Source of the DNA: Bradyrhizobium sp. AZCC 2262
GTDB taxonomy: Bacteria > Pseudomonadota > Alphaproteobacteria > Rhizobiales > Xanthobacteraceae
Direction: 5' to 3'
NCBI RefSeq assembly: GCF_036924535.1
Contig: NZ_JAZHRT010000001.1
Span: 3,286,001 to 3,350,000, forward strand
Length of the DNA stretch: 64,000 nt
The notes under the pieces were generated by a model. It saw only the letters and a program-made list of their open reading frames with translations, was not told the DNA's origin and ran no database searches. This document shows, piece by piece, positions 16,266-28,801 of the stretch. A program made the translations under genes and the position numbers. Within the stretch, counting starts at the first letter, position 1. Every line of letters begins with the position of its first letter.

Positions 16266-18374
16266 CTATCCCGCCCCGATCAGCGGTACGGCTTCATCCC
16301 GTTCATAGAGATACAACAGGCAGCGCAGCGCTTCGCCGCGCTCGCCTTTCAGCTTCGGATTGTCCTTCATGATCCGCAGCGCCTCGTCACGCGCCTGCGT
16401 GATCAGTTGCGCATGCACGTCTGAACGCGCGATCCGGTAACCGGGCAGTCCGCTCTGGCGGATGCCGAGCACGTCGCCTTCGCCGCGCAGCTTCAGGTCC
16501 TCCTCGGCGATCCGAAAGCCGTCGGTGGTCTCGCGGATCACCTTCAGCCGCGCCTTCGACATTTCGCCGAGCGGCTCCCTGTAGAGCAGCAGGCAGGTCG
16601 ACGCCTCCGAGCCGCGCCCGATCCGGCCGCGCAACTGGTGCAGTTGCGCGAGTCCGAAGCGCTCGGCGTTCTCGATCACCATGATGGTCGCGGCGGGAAC
16701 GTCGACGCCGACCTCGACCACCGTAGTCGCCACCAGAAGACCGATCTCGTGGGCGGCGAATTGCGCCATCACGCGGTCCTTCTCCGTGCCCTTCATCTGC
16801 CCGTGGACGAGACCAACCTTGTCGCCGAAGCGTTGCCTCAGCTTTTCAAACCGTTCCGTCGCGTTGGTGAGGTGCTCGGTACCTTCGGCTTCGGATTCCT
16901 CCACCAGCGGGCAGATCCAGTACACCAGCTTGCCGGCCTGCAGCGCGCGGCCGACGCCGTCCGTCACCTCGTCGAGGCGGCTCATCGATATGGTGCGGGT
17001 TTCGATCGGCTGGCGGCCGGCCGGCTTCTCGCGCAGCTCGGAGACGTCCATGTCGCCAAAGTAGGTGAGCACCAGCGTGCGCGGGATCGGCGTCGCGCTC
17101 AGCACCAGCACGTCGACGGCTTCGCCCTTGTTGGTCAGCGCGAGCCGTTCGCGCACGCCGAAGCGATGCTGCTCGTCGACCACGGCCAGCGCGAGCGCCT
17201 TGAAGATCACGTCGTCCTGGATCAGCGCATGGGTGCCGACCAGAAAATCGATCTCGCCCGCTTCCAGCCGCGCCAGAATTTCGCGTCGCTCCTTGCCCTT
17301 CTCGCGGCCGGTCAGGATCGCCACGCGCAAGCCGGCGTGTTCGGCCAGCGGCGTGATGGTCTTGATGTGCTGGCGCGCGAGGATTTCGGTCGGCGCCATC
17401 AGCGCGGCTTGCTTGCCGGCCTCTGTGACGGCCGCGGCGGCAAGCAGCGCCACCACTGTCTTGCCGGAGCCGACATCGCCTTGCAGCAGCCGCAACATCC
17501 GCACTGGCTGGCGCAGATCCTCGGCGATGGCGGCGACCGCCTCGCGCTGCGAGGACGTCAGGGCGTAGGGCAGGGCGTCGATGATCTTGTGGCGCAAATG
17601 GCCGTCGCCGGCGTTGCGGTCGCCAGCCGGACGCCGCAGCTGCGCGCGCACCAGCGCCAGCGCCAGTTGACCGGCCAAAAGTTCGTCAAACGCGAGACGC
17701 GACCAGAACGGGCGATCAGGCAGGATGTCGGTGAGTTCGAGCGGCACATGCACGCGGTTCAGCGCCTGGCTGATCGGCGGAAAGCTGCAGCGGCGAATGA
17801 CTTCCGGGCTGATCCACTCGGGCAACTCAGGCGATTTTTGCAGCGCCTGCGCGATCGCGCGGCGCAGCGAACCCAAAGCGAGACCTTCCGTGAGGGGATA
17901 GACCGGGTCGATGCCGCTGAGTTTTGCAAATCCGGCCTCGTCGATGACGCGGTCGGGATGCACGATCTGCGGGACGCCGTCATACATCTGCAGCGTGCCG
18001 GAAACGTAGCGCTTCTCGCCAACCGGCAGCAGCTTCTCGACATAACCGGGCTTGGCGCGGAAGAACGTCAGCACCACGTCGCCGGTATCGTCGCTGGCAT
18101 AGACAAGGTAAGGCGCCCGGGAATTTCGCGGCGGCGGCGGCCGGTGGCGGTCCACGGTGACCTCCAGCGTCACGATGGTTCCCTGTACGGCTTCGCGAAT
18201 CTTCGGCCGCGCCCGGCGGTCGATCACGCTGGCCGGCAAATGCAGCAGCAGATCGACCAGCCGCGGCGTCTCATCGCGCGACAGCAGATAGCGCAGCAGC
18301 TTGTCCTGCTTCGGCCCGACGCCCGGAAGGGTCGTGACCGGCGCAAACAGCGGATTGAGCAGGGTGGGGCGCAT
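16266..18374 (-). CDS. recG: ATP-dependent DNA helicase RecG
   Basis: 702 aa, the normal RecG length. It remodels branched DNA such as stalled forks and Holliday junctions. N-terminal wedge/OB domain contains LPGVGPKQDKLL. Helicase motifs are in order: LLQGDVGSGKTVVAL (I), MAPTEILARQH (Ia), VDEQHRFGV (II, DEQH), LSATPIPRTL (III), VATTVVEVGVDVP (V) and QLHQLRGRIGRG (VI). Start at 18374 with GGAAGG upstream; the open frame to 18422 is not RecG-like. Convergent with DUF502, with a 2-bp gap, and divergent from sdhE. Confidence 0.97.
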   Translation of the reverse strand: MRPTLLNPLFAPVTTLPGVGPKQDKLLRYLLSRDETPRLVDLLLHLPASVIDRRARPKIREAVQGTIVTLEVTVDRHRPPPPRNSRAPYLVYASDDTGDVVLTFFRAKPGYVEKLLPVGEKRYVSGTLQMYDGVPQIVHPDRVIDEAGFAKLSGIDPVYPLTEGLALGSLRRAIAQALQKSPELPEWISPEVIRRCSFPPISQALNRVHVPLELTDILPDRPFWSRLAFDELLAGQLALALVRAQLRRPAGDRNAGDGHLRHKIIDALPYALTSSQREAVAAIAEDLRQPVRMLRLLQGDVGSGKTVVALLAAAAVTEAGKQAALMAPTEILARQHIKTITPLAEHAGLRVAILTGREKGKERREILARLEAGEIDFLVGTHALIQDDVIFKALALAVVDEQHRFGVRERLALTNKGEAVDVLVLSATPIPRTLVLTYFGDMDVSELREKPAGRQPIETRTISMSRLDEVTDGVGRALQAGKLVYWICPLVEESEAEGTEHLTNATERFEKLRQRFGDKVGLVHGQMKGTEKDRVMAQFAAHEIGLLVATTVVEVGVDVPAATIMVIENAERFGLAQLHQLRGRIGRGSEASTCLLLYREPLGEMSKARLKVIRETTDGFRIAEEDLKLRGEGDVLGIRQSGLPGYRIARSDVHAQLITQARDEALRIMKDNPKLKGERGEALRCLLYLYERDEAVPLIGAG

Positions 18375-18401
18375 CAGCCTTCCGTCGCACATAGTGGTCA
18401 G

Positions 18402-18462
18402 GCGCGGGCTTGACCCGCGCATCCATCTTCAAAAGAGGATGGATTGCCGGGTCAAGCCCGGC
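18402..18462. repeat. palindromic intergenic repeat, family C
   Basis: GCGCGGGCTTGACCCGCGC at the left and GCCGGGTCAAGCCCGGC at 18446-18462 are related palindromes, and ATCCATC pairs with GATGGAT between them. This GGGTCAAGCCCG palindrome is a common Bradyrhizobium intergenic repeat from memory. It lies in the divergent recG/sdhE region. Confidence 0.7.
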
Positions 18463-18578
18463 GTTGACGAGACAGTTGATAATCGCGAACACAAAGGGCT
18501 GACATTGGCCGTCCCGACCGCTATATCAACCCGGCCCGGCACGTCCGGGCTTTTGGCGTTCGGATGGGATTGGCGACA

Positions 18579-18865
18579 ATGACGGGTACGACACGATCAA
18601 GCGGCGGCCTCGACGACCGTCGCAAGCGGCTTCTGTTCCGCTGCTGGCATCGCGGCACCCGTGAGATGGACCTTATCCTCGGCCGCTTTGCGGACGCCGA
18701 GATATCGGGCATGCACGATGACGAACTGGCCGAGCTCGAACGCCTGATCGAGGTGCCCGATCCGGATCTCTATGCCGCGCTGATCGGCGACACGCCGCTC
18801 GATCCGGAATATGCGACCGCGCTGTTCGACCGCATCAAGACGTTTCGCGCGGTGGATCACGACGC

Positions 18866-18869
<4 letters not shown>
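18579..18869 (+). CDS. sdhE: succinate dehydrogenase FAD assembly factor SdhE
   Basis: 96 aa. SdhE promotes covalent flavinylation of the SdhA subunit. The family signature RGTREMDLILGRF (RGxxExD) is present, preceded by RRKRLLFRCWHRG. The ATG at 18579 gives the usual N terminus; an in-frame ATG at 18564 is possible. Its 3' end overlaps mfd by four bases (ATGA), so the two are translationally coupled. The sdhE-mfd pairing is common in alphaproteobacteria. Confidence 0.92.
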
Positions 18870-22385
<3,516 letters not shown>

Positions 22386-22409
22386 ACGAGCCGTTCAACA
22401 GCCTATCCC

Positions 22410-22496
22410 CGTCATTGCGAGGAGCGAAAGCGACGAAGCAATCCACCTATCCGTTATGCCGTGCCATGGATTGCTTCGCTACGCTCGCAATGACGG
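22410..22496. repeat. palindromic intergenic repeat, family B
   Basis: CGTCATTGCGAGGAGCGAAA at the left and CGCTACGCTCGCAATGACGG at the right form inverted arms, with GAAGCAATCCA and TGGATTGCTTC inside. A second copy is at 36353-36438. Located between mfd and the convergent GGDEF-like gene. Confidence 0.85.
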
Positions 22497-22518
22497 AATG
22501 GTTGGCGCCAAGTCGGTT

Positions 22519-23763
22519 TCACGACGCGGCGCGATGCGCCTCTTCCTGGAGCCGCGACCGCAGCGATTTCGCGGAATCGTTCGGCAGCAGCGTTGCGACC
22601 GTGACGGCCGGCTCCGATCGCTCGTCGCGGTTGCCGTGGCTGGTATGGCGCATCACGCTCGACAGCCGCCGCGCGATGGTGTGCGCCGTCTTCAGGTCGG
22701 TTTCGGCGAATACCACGACAACCGAGCCGTCTTCCTGGGCGGCGCCGAAATCCATTTGCCGCATCAGGCGGCTGATGATCCGCGCGCCGTCGAATTGCGC
22801 GCGGGGATGTTCGGGATCGAACGCAAAGCGTGCGACCGACAATCCGCCGCCGCGTTGCTGCGTCTGGTAGATGGAGCTGGCAAAGTCGCGCTCGAAGGCT
22901 TCCCGGGTGAGCAGGCCGGTCCGCGCGTCGATCAGGCCGTCGGCGTCGATGGCCTTCAGTGTGCGGCTCAGATGCGCTTCGAAGGCATGCTGGCGGATCA
23001 GCGGCAGTGCCGTCGCGACCACCTGGACGACGTCGTCGGAGACCACCTCGAGGTTCGGCAGGTCGTAGGCCCGCGCCGGATCGCCTGCCGTCACGACGAC
23101 GGGAAGGTTGCGGAAACGGGCATCTTCCGTCAGCACGGTGAGGAAGGCGTCGATCACGCGGGGGCTAAAACCTTCGCCGAGCACGATGCCGTCGATGTCT
23201 CTGATGTTGAGATGCTTCGCCGCCGCCTCAATCGAGAGCGCGCCGACCACGCCGGTGCGCTCGCCAAGCGTGACCGACAACGTCGGATAGGCGCCGCCAC
23301 GCCCGATCAGCAGCACGGTCGCGTCGCGCGCCGGATCGATATGCGACAGCGCCATCGGCGTTGCCGGCTCTAGCCGGCGCATCACGGTCGCATGCAACGA
23401 CCGCACGCGCAGCGCGGCACGCAGGCGGGCCACCAGACGGTCGGAGGAGCCGCCTTGGGTTTGCAAGCCTTGGGTTTGAAAGAAGGGAATGACGTTGTCC
23501 GGATGCGGGACCTGCGGATCGACCGAGATCAGCGGCAGATAAGGTTGGCGTGCGGCAACCCGTGCTGCCAGCTCCGCCAGTCCGGCTTCATCGGTGTCGG
23601 AGGTTGCCGCCAGCACGGCGGCCGGTTGCACCTGCTCGACGGCACGCGCCGCGTCCGCCCACTCGGTCTCGACCACCGGAAACAGCCTCGCGAGGTCGAG
23701 CGTGGCGGCAAAGGACGGCCGTCTCGCGGTCGACACGACGAGGATCGGACCTTGCTGGGACAT
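22519..23763 (-). CDS. receiver-like protein with degenerate GGDEF domain
   Basis: 414 aa. Two receiver-like regions are recognisable in outline (residues about 5-120 and 145-260), but the phospho-acceptor pocket is not clear. The C terminus begins with DARTGLLTREAFERDF, which matches the entry to a GGDEF domain. Where GG(D/E)EF should be, the sequence reads FGAAQEDGSVVVVFA, so diguanylate cyclase activity is unlikely. The layout recalls PleD, with c-di-GMP signalling or scaffolding as a possible role. The next gene upstream is a degenerate adenylate-forming enzyme. Confidence 0.7.
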   Translation of the reverse strand: MSQQGPILVVSTARRPSFAATLDLARLFPVVETEWADAARAVEQVQPAAVLAATSDTDEAGLAELAARVAARQPYLPLISVDPQVPHPDNVIPFFQTQGLQTQGGSSDRLVARLRAALRVRSLHATVMRRLEPATPMALSHIDPARDATVLLIGRGGAYPTLSVTLGERTGVVGALSIEAAAKHLNIRDIDGIVLGEGFSPRVIDAFLTVLTEDARFRNLPVVVTAGDPARAYDLPNLEVVSDDVVQVVATALPLIRQHAFEAHLSRTLKAIDADGLIDARTGLLTREAFERDFASSIYQTQQRGGGLSVARFAFDPEHPRAQFDGARIISRLMRQMDFGAAQEDGSVVVVFAETDLKTAHTIARRLSSVMRHTSHGNRDERSEPAVTVATLLPNDSAKSLRSRLQEEAHRAAS

Positions 23764-23855
23764 TCTCTAAAACTCGGGTGAGGCGCGCATCTGGAACCGG
23801 CGATTCTAGTTTGCGCCGCTTAATGCGGCGTCAACGCCACCCCTGTCCGAGGCTC

Positions 23856-25361
23856 TCAGATCGCGCCGCTTCGATCGCGAAACGCTTCCACCATCAATGG
23901 GTTAAGACCGAGCTCTGTCAGCGCGTCGCGGGCGCGCGCATTATCGAGCGCGCGGCCGGCGAGCCGGTGGCCGCTGAGGCGGTCGGGCAATGCGGTCAAG
24001 AGCGCGCCCTGGCCGAGCCGCCGCGCCCATTCCTGCAGGTCCTGCGCCAGGAACCGGTAGCCACCGACAGCCATGACGCCGGACGGCGGCGCGGTGATAT
24101 TGATCGCGCCGGTCACGCGGTCGAGCCGCGCCGCGTAATCCGTATCGACGTAGTCGCGCGGCGGCGAGGCGATCAGCGAGTCGCTCGGCGGTGGAGGCGG
24201 TGCATAGGCCGCGACCGGCACCATCGGCCCGCGCAATCCGAGCGTGCCGCGCGGCGTCAACAGAATCTCGCCAGCGATCGACGATCCCGGCAATTCGCGC
24301 GGCGCACCGTGAGGGCCGGGCTTGATCAGGGCCGGCGAACCGTCTTCCGCGATCCGGCGCGCGCCGAACAATCCGGCCTCACCGAACAGATAGACATCCG
24401 TCAGCGTCGCCTGTTGTGCGGACCAGGATGCGCTGGAACCGACCTGTTCCGGCGTGCGCCACAGGCCGACGACATTACGCAGGCTTGGCATCCGCGCGGC
24501 GAGGTCCATTTCGTCCAGCCGCAACGCCAGTTGAGCCGGTGCAATCAGCGTATCGCAGGCCTGTTCGTTGATCTGTTGCTCCAGCGCCTCCTCGTCGAAC
24601 GGATGGTGCAGCACCAGCGTTCCGCCCGACAGTAGCCAGACCGCCAGCGACGAGGCGAGGCCGGCAAACGACATCGGCGAGAAGGCCGAGAGGACCGTTG
24701 CGCCCTGCGGCACGTCGCTTTCGAGCGACATCGCAAGGCCGCCGGCAATCAGGCCGAGATGGGCGCGCGGGACCGGCCGGAACCCGTCCGGGGTGACGTC
24801 GAAGGAGATCAGCGCCGCCTTGCGGCCGTCCTGGATCACGGGGCGTGTGGTCAGGGATTCCCGGAAAATCGCGTTGTCGAGCGAGGCCATGCCTTCGGGC
24901 AGGTCGCTGCCGAAGCCGCAGACATGGCGGATCGAGAACGCTTCGGCGGCGGCGTTCATGGCGATGTCCGAATAGATCACGCCGTCGACCTTGCCCGCGG
25001 TCACGATCGCCCGCGCCGCGGTACGGTTGAGCGCCATGGTCAATTCCGACTGCCGCCAGAGCAGCGGCAGCACCGCGACGACGAGGCCGGCGCGGAAGGC
25101 GGCGAGCACGGTAAGCGCGAATTCGATGGTGTTGGGCAGTTGAACCGCGATCACGGAATTGGACGGCAGGCCGGATTCGATGAAATGCGCTGATAGCGAC
25201 GAGATCATGCGATCAGCCTGCGCGAAGGTAAGACGCTTCGGCGGCTGTCCGGTGATGCGCTGCTTGTTGAGGGGATCGACTAGCGCCAGCGCATCCGGCT
25301 GTCGGGCCAGGTTCCGTTTGAACAACGTGTCGAGCGTGGGCGAAGCGGTGGGCTGGGTCAC
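23856..25361 (-). CDS. AMP-dependent synthetase/ligase-like protein, probably non-catalytic
   Basis: 501 aa. The overall layout is of the acyl-CoA synthetase (ANL) family: LTFAQADRMISSLSAHFIES, IAVQLPNTIEFALTVLAAFR, PMSFAGLASSLAVWLLSGGT and a C-terminal GGYRFLAQDLQEW. The ATP-binding P-loop, normally YTSGTTGxPKG, reads ISFDVTPDGFRPVPRAH, and the conserved catalytic Lys near the C terminus is not apparent. A regulatory or very divergent function is more likely than a standard ligase. 92 bp separate it from the degenerate GGDEF gene, so they may form an operon. Confidence 0.7.
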   Translation of the reverse strand: MTQPTASPTLDTLFKRNLARQPDALALVDPLNKQRITGQPPKRLTFAQADRMISSLSAHFIESGLPSNSVIAVQLPNTIEFALTVLAAFRAGLVVAVLPLLWRQSELTMALNRTAARAIVTAGKVDGVIYSDIAMNAAAEAFSIRHVCGFGSDLPEGMASLDNAIFRESLTTRPVIQDGRKAALISFDVTPDGFRPVPRAHLGLIAGGLAMSLESDVPQGATVLSAFSPMSFAGLASSLAVWLLSGGTLVLHHPFDEEALEQQINEQACDTLIAPAQLALRLDEMDLAARMPSLRNVVGLWRTPEQVGSSASWSAQQATLTDVYLFGEAGLFGARRIAEDGSPALIKPGPHGAPRELPGSSIAGEILLTPRGTLGLRGPMVPVAAYAPPPPPSDSLIASPPRDYVDTDYAARLDRVTGAINITAPPSGVMAVGGYRFLAQDLQEWARRLGQGALLTALPDRLSGHRLAGRALDNARARDALTELGLNPLMVEAFRDRSGAI

Positions 25362-25405
25362 GGCGTTATTTCGGCTCTGTCACGGGGTTGCACCACTTGG
25401 CGAGT

Positions 25406-27232
25406 TCATTTCGTTCCCGGCCTCTGCCACCAGGTTTCCGGCAGATAGCCCGTCAACGCGGTCGCTACAGGCCGTTCTACCCGATTCCAGCGCGCGATCC
25501 ATTGCTCCTGCTCGTTAATAACGGGGATAGCGTAGAAGCCAGATATCAGGGCGCGGTCGAGCGCCCGCACCGCGGAGACGAAGGCCGAACGCTCCCGCGC
25601 CTCGAGCAGCGCCGCGATCAGGGCGTCGATGGCGGGCTCCCTGGCCCCCATGTAATTCCGCGTGCCGGGAACGTCGGCGGCCTGGCTACCAAAGTAGAAG
25701 GACTGCTCGTTGCCGGGAGACAGCGATTGATCCCAGCGGTTCTGCAGCATGTCGAACTCGTAGCCGAGCCGGCGCTGGTCGAACTGCACGGGATCGACCG
25801 CGCGAACGCTGGCCTCGATGCCGGCGCGCTTGAGGTCGCGCTGATAGGCCAGCGCGATCCGCTCCTGATCGCGTGTCGTCACCAGGATTTCGAAGGTGAA
25901 GGGGATTTTGGTCGCGCGCTGCCGCAACACGGTTCCGTCAAGCTCGTAACCGGCTTCCGACAGCAATTTGAGCGCGCTGCGCAGCGTGGTGCGATCGCGC
26001 CCCGATCCGTCAGTGACAGGCAGGCGATAACTGCCGTCGAGAATATCCGGCGGGATGCGCTCAGTGAACGGTTTTAAAAGCTCGCGCTCGCGCTCGTCGG
26101 CCGGACGGCCGTAGGCAGACAGTTCCGAACCGGCGAAGAAGCCCGCCGAGCGCGCATAGAGCCCGAAAAAGTAATTGCGATTGATCCACTCGAAATCGAA
26201 CAGCAGCGTCAGCGCCTGACGTACCCGGATATCGGAAAAAATCGGACGCCGGGTGTTGAACACCAGGAATTCCGACGGCTGCGGCATCCCGGTCTTGATG
26301 GTATCGCGGATCACTTCGCCGCTGCGGGCCGCCGGAAAATCGTAGCCGTTGTGCCAGCGCAGCGGTTCGTGCTCGACCCGAAAATCATAGAGGCCGCGCT
26401 TGAACGCCTCAAACTGGCCGTTGGACTCGCGATAGAAGTCGAGCCTGATCTCGTCGAAATTCCAGAGCCCGCGATTGACCGGCAGGTCGCGGCCCCAGTA
26501 ATCGGGATTGCGCGTCAGCGTGACGCTGGCTCCCGGCTTGACGGCAGTGACGCGATAGGGGCCGGAACCGATCGGCCCGGTCATCGTGGTTTCCTCGAAG
26601 GTCGCGGGATCGACCGCGTGCCGCGGCAGCACGGGCATCAGGCCCAGGATCAGCGGAAGCTCGCGATCACCGGCGCCGCCGAAATCGAACCGCACCGTGA
26701 GCGGGTCGGGCGCCTCAGCCTTTGCGACCTTGGAATAATACTGCCGGTGATTGGGGCGGCCCTTGTCGCGCAGCAATTCCCACGAAAACATGACGTCGTC
26801 TGCCGTGACCGGCTTGCCATCGGCGAAGCGCGCCTTGGGGTCGAGGTGGAAGGTGATGTAGCTGCGCGCGTCGTCGGTCTCGACGCTTCTGGCCAGCAAG
26901 CCGTAGAGCGTGAAAGCCTCGTCATTGCCGCGCGCCATCAGGCTCTCGAGCACAAAGCCCCTGATCTGCTGAACGGCGATGCCGCGGACGATCAGCGGAT
27001 TGAGGCTGTCGAAAGTTCCGAGGATGCCCCAGATCAGCCGCCCGCCCTTCGGCGCGTCGGGGTTGGCGTAGGGCATATGCGCGAAGCTGGGCGGTAGGGC
27101 CGGTGCGCCGTGCATCGCCAGCGCGTGGCTTTCGGCCGCCTCTGCCTCGCAGAACGGCGCAAGCAGCGTTACACCCAGCGCGAGGGCAACACATGCCAAC
27201 ACACGCAGGCGGATACGCCCGCAGACGGTCAT
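25406..27232 (-). CDS. extracellular solute-binding protein, family 5 (YejA-like, peptide/oligopeptide)
   Basis: 608 aa from the ATG at 27232; an in-frame ATG at 27265 would add 11 residues. Signal peptide RIRLRVLACVALALGVTLLA. SBP family 5 features: PYANPDAPKGGRLIWGILGT, the SBP5 core RFADGKPVTADDVMFSWELL, and GSGPYRVTAVKPG. The length and N-terminal block match YejA-type binding proteins of peptide or microcin C uptake systems. The yejBEF permease and ATPase genes are not adjacent, so this is an orphan binding protein or depends on a distant transporter. Confidence 0.88.
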   Translation of the reverse strand: MTVCGRIRLRVLACVALALGVTLLAPFCEAEAAESHALAMHGAPALPPSFAHMPYANPDAPKGGRLIWGILGTFDSLNPLIVRGIAVQQIRGFVLESLMARGNDEAFTLYGLLARSVETDDARSYITFHLDPKARFADGKPVTADDVMFSWELLRDKGRPNHRQYYSKVAKAEAPDPLTVRFDFGGAGDRELPLILGLMPVLPRHAVDPATFEETTMTGPIGSGPYRVTAVKPGASVTLTRNPDYWGRDLPVNRGLWNFDEIRLDFYRESNGQFEAFKRGLYDFRVEHEPLRWHNGYDFPAARSGEVIRDTIKTGMPQPSEFLVFNTRRPIFSDIRVRQALTLLFDFEWINRNYFFGLYARSAGFFAGSELSAYGRPADERERELLKPFTERIPPDILDGSYRLPVTDGSGRDRTTLRSALKLLSEAGYELDGTVLRQRATKIPFTFEILVTTRDQERIALAYQRDLKRAGIEASVRAVDPVQFDQRRLGYEFDMLQNRWDQSLSPGNEQSFYFGSQAADVPGTRNYMGAREPAIDALIAALLEARERSAFVSAVRALDRALISGFYAIPVINEQEQWIARWNRVERPVATALTGYLPETWWQRPGTK

Positions 27233-27492
27233 AGGCGGGCAGGGATTTGATTCGAAAATGCGCACCCGAAAGCTTTACCATAGGCTTCCGCCTAGACCTT
27301 CGGGGAATGCCAAAGATGCCTGTCGGCATTGATCTTTTCGCCTGCCGCTGTATTGAAGGCGGGCAATTGATGACGGCGGGAACACCTGTCACGTATCCGC
27401 CTCAATTGCCAACGAGACAGCCGCCTCAGCGCGGCTAGGTGTCGGTGCCTGTAGCGGTTTCGGGCGCTGCGGTTCAGAAAGGGTTTTCCGCA

Positions 27493-28275
27493 ATGAATTT
27501 CCGTATCTTGGCCGGGTCGATCCGGCCGCGTGGGCAGATCTTGGCCCTGTTGGCGGCCGCGGCATTGTCGGCAACGTTGATCGCTTCGGGTGCGCAGGCC
27601 CAGGCGCCTGCACCCGCTGCTCCGAAAGCGCCTCCGAAGGCGGCTCCCAAGGCTCCGGCTCCGGCCCCGCAAGCTCCTCCGGCTGGCGCTCCTCCCGCCG
27701 CCGCTGCCCCGCAGCCGCAGGAACAGCAAGTCCAGCTGATCTACGCGCCCTGGACCAAGTTCTGCCTCAAGGGTCAGGAAGCTGGCGCCAAGCAGGTTTG
27801 CTTCACCGGCAAGGACGGCCGCATCGAGTCCGGCCAGCCCGTCATCGCCGCCGTCATCATCGAGCCGGAAGGCGAGCCGAAGAAGCTCTTGCGCGTGACC
27901 CTGCCGCTCGGCATGCAGCTCGTGCACGGAACCCGAATCATCGTCGACAGCAATGCGCCGCTGCAAGGGCCCTACGTCATCTGCTTCCAGAACGGTTGCA
28001 TGTCGGACTACGAAGCAACGCCTGAGCTGATCGCCAGCTTGAAGAAGGGCCAGAATCTCGTTGTTCAGGCGATCAATTCCAACGGCGCGCCGCTGACGCT
28101 GCCGCTGCCGCTCGCGGGTGAATTCGCCAAGGCCTATGACGGTCCGCCGACCGATCCGAAGGTGTTCGAGGAAAACCAGAAGAAGCTGCAGGAAGAGCTG
28201 CAGAAGCGGGCTGAAGAGCAGCGCAAGAAGCTCGAGGGAGCGGGTGGCGCCGGCGCCAATCCGGCGGCGAAGTAA
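27493..28275 (+). CDS. invasion-associated locus B (IalB) family protein
   Basis: 260 aa. Signal segment around ILALLAAAALSATLIASGAQ, then a Pro/Ala/Lys linker (residues about 37-80). IalB domain: YAPWTKFCLKG, KQVCFTGKDGR, and later YVICFQNGCMSDYEA; the two Cys pairs are conserved. The C-terminal tail is a Lys/Glu-rich helix. IalB proteins are periplasmic or surface proteins first named in Bartonella; their role in soil bacteria is not known. The ATG at 27493 fits the signal peptide better than the GTG at 27439. A strong terminator follows. Confidence 0.85.
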   Translation: MNFRILAGSIRPRGQILALLAAAALSATLIASGAQAQAPAPAAPKAPPKAAPKAPAPAPQAPPAGAPPAAAAPQPQEQQVQLIYAPWTKFCLKGQEAGAKQVCFTGKDGRIESGQPVIAAVIIEPEGEPKKLLRVTLPLGMQLVHGTRIIVDSNAPLQGPYVICFQNGCMSDYEATPELIASLKKGQNLVVQAINSNGAPLTLPLPLAGEFAKAYDGPPTDPKVFEENQKKLQEELQKRAEEQRKKLEGAGGAGANPAAK

Positions 28276-28300
28276 CAGCCGCATCGCTCGACAAAACACA

Positions 28301-28328
28301 AAAGGCGCCCGAGCAGGGCGCCTTTTTT
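28301..28328 (+). terminator. rho-independent terminator after ialB-family gene
   Basis: AAAGGCGCCC-GAGCA-GGGCGCC followed by TTTTTT. The A-run on the left also makes it usable for the convergent hspQ transcript. Confidence 0.85.
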
Positions 28329-28345
28329 GTTGCGGGTGAAGGTTA

Positions 28346-28678
28346 CTAATTCAGCGACGGATTGCGCGGGCGGTAGCCGCCTGACTTGTCCTTCACGAAG
28401 ATCTCGGCCACCTGCGAATGCCGGATCGGCTCGCCGGAATCGTCCGGCAGCAGGTTTTGTTCGGAGACATAGGCGACGTACTCGGACTCCGAATTTTCTG
28501 CAAGCAGGTGATAGAACGGCTGGTCCTTGTGAGGCCGAACGTCCTCGGGGATCGACAACCACCATTCCTCAGTGTTGTTGAATTCCGGATCGATATCGAA
28601 AATCACGCCCCGGAACGAAAACACCCGGTGGCGGACAATCTGCCCGATCTGAAATTTGGCGGTGCGCGCTTTGATCAT
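28346..28678 (-). CDS. hspQ: heat shock protein HspQ
   Basis: 110 aa. Conserved HspQ block: KFQIGQIVRHRVFSFRGVIF, DIDPEF, then PFYHLLAENSESEYVAYVSE. HspQ is a small hemimethylated-DNA-binding (YccV-like) protein that modulates Lon-dependent proteolysis in enterobacteria. It stands alone, convergent with the IalB gene and divergent from the AEC transporter. No heat-shock promoter was recognised upstream. Confidence 0.92.
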   Translation of the reverse strand: MIKARTAKFQIGQIVRHRVFSFRGVIFDIDPEFNNTEEWWLSIPEDVRPHKDQPFYHLLAENSESEYVAYVSEQNLLPDDSGEPIRHSQVAEIFVKDKSGGYRPRNPSLN

Positions 28679-28801
28679 GTTCCGTCGAATAGACCATGAT
28701 TGTGGCCGATGCTAGGGGCATTAGGACGAATTAACCTTTACAGGTGGTGGCCACGTCCGGCGCCATGTCCCCGAAATCACTGACGAAAAGACGTTTTCGA
28801 G

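Noticed and set aside
16638..18413. 591-codon open frame antisense to recG
   Set aside because: Composition (Arg/Gln/His-rich, no motifs) is that of a shadow frame; the opposite strand has every RecG helicase motif.
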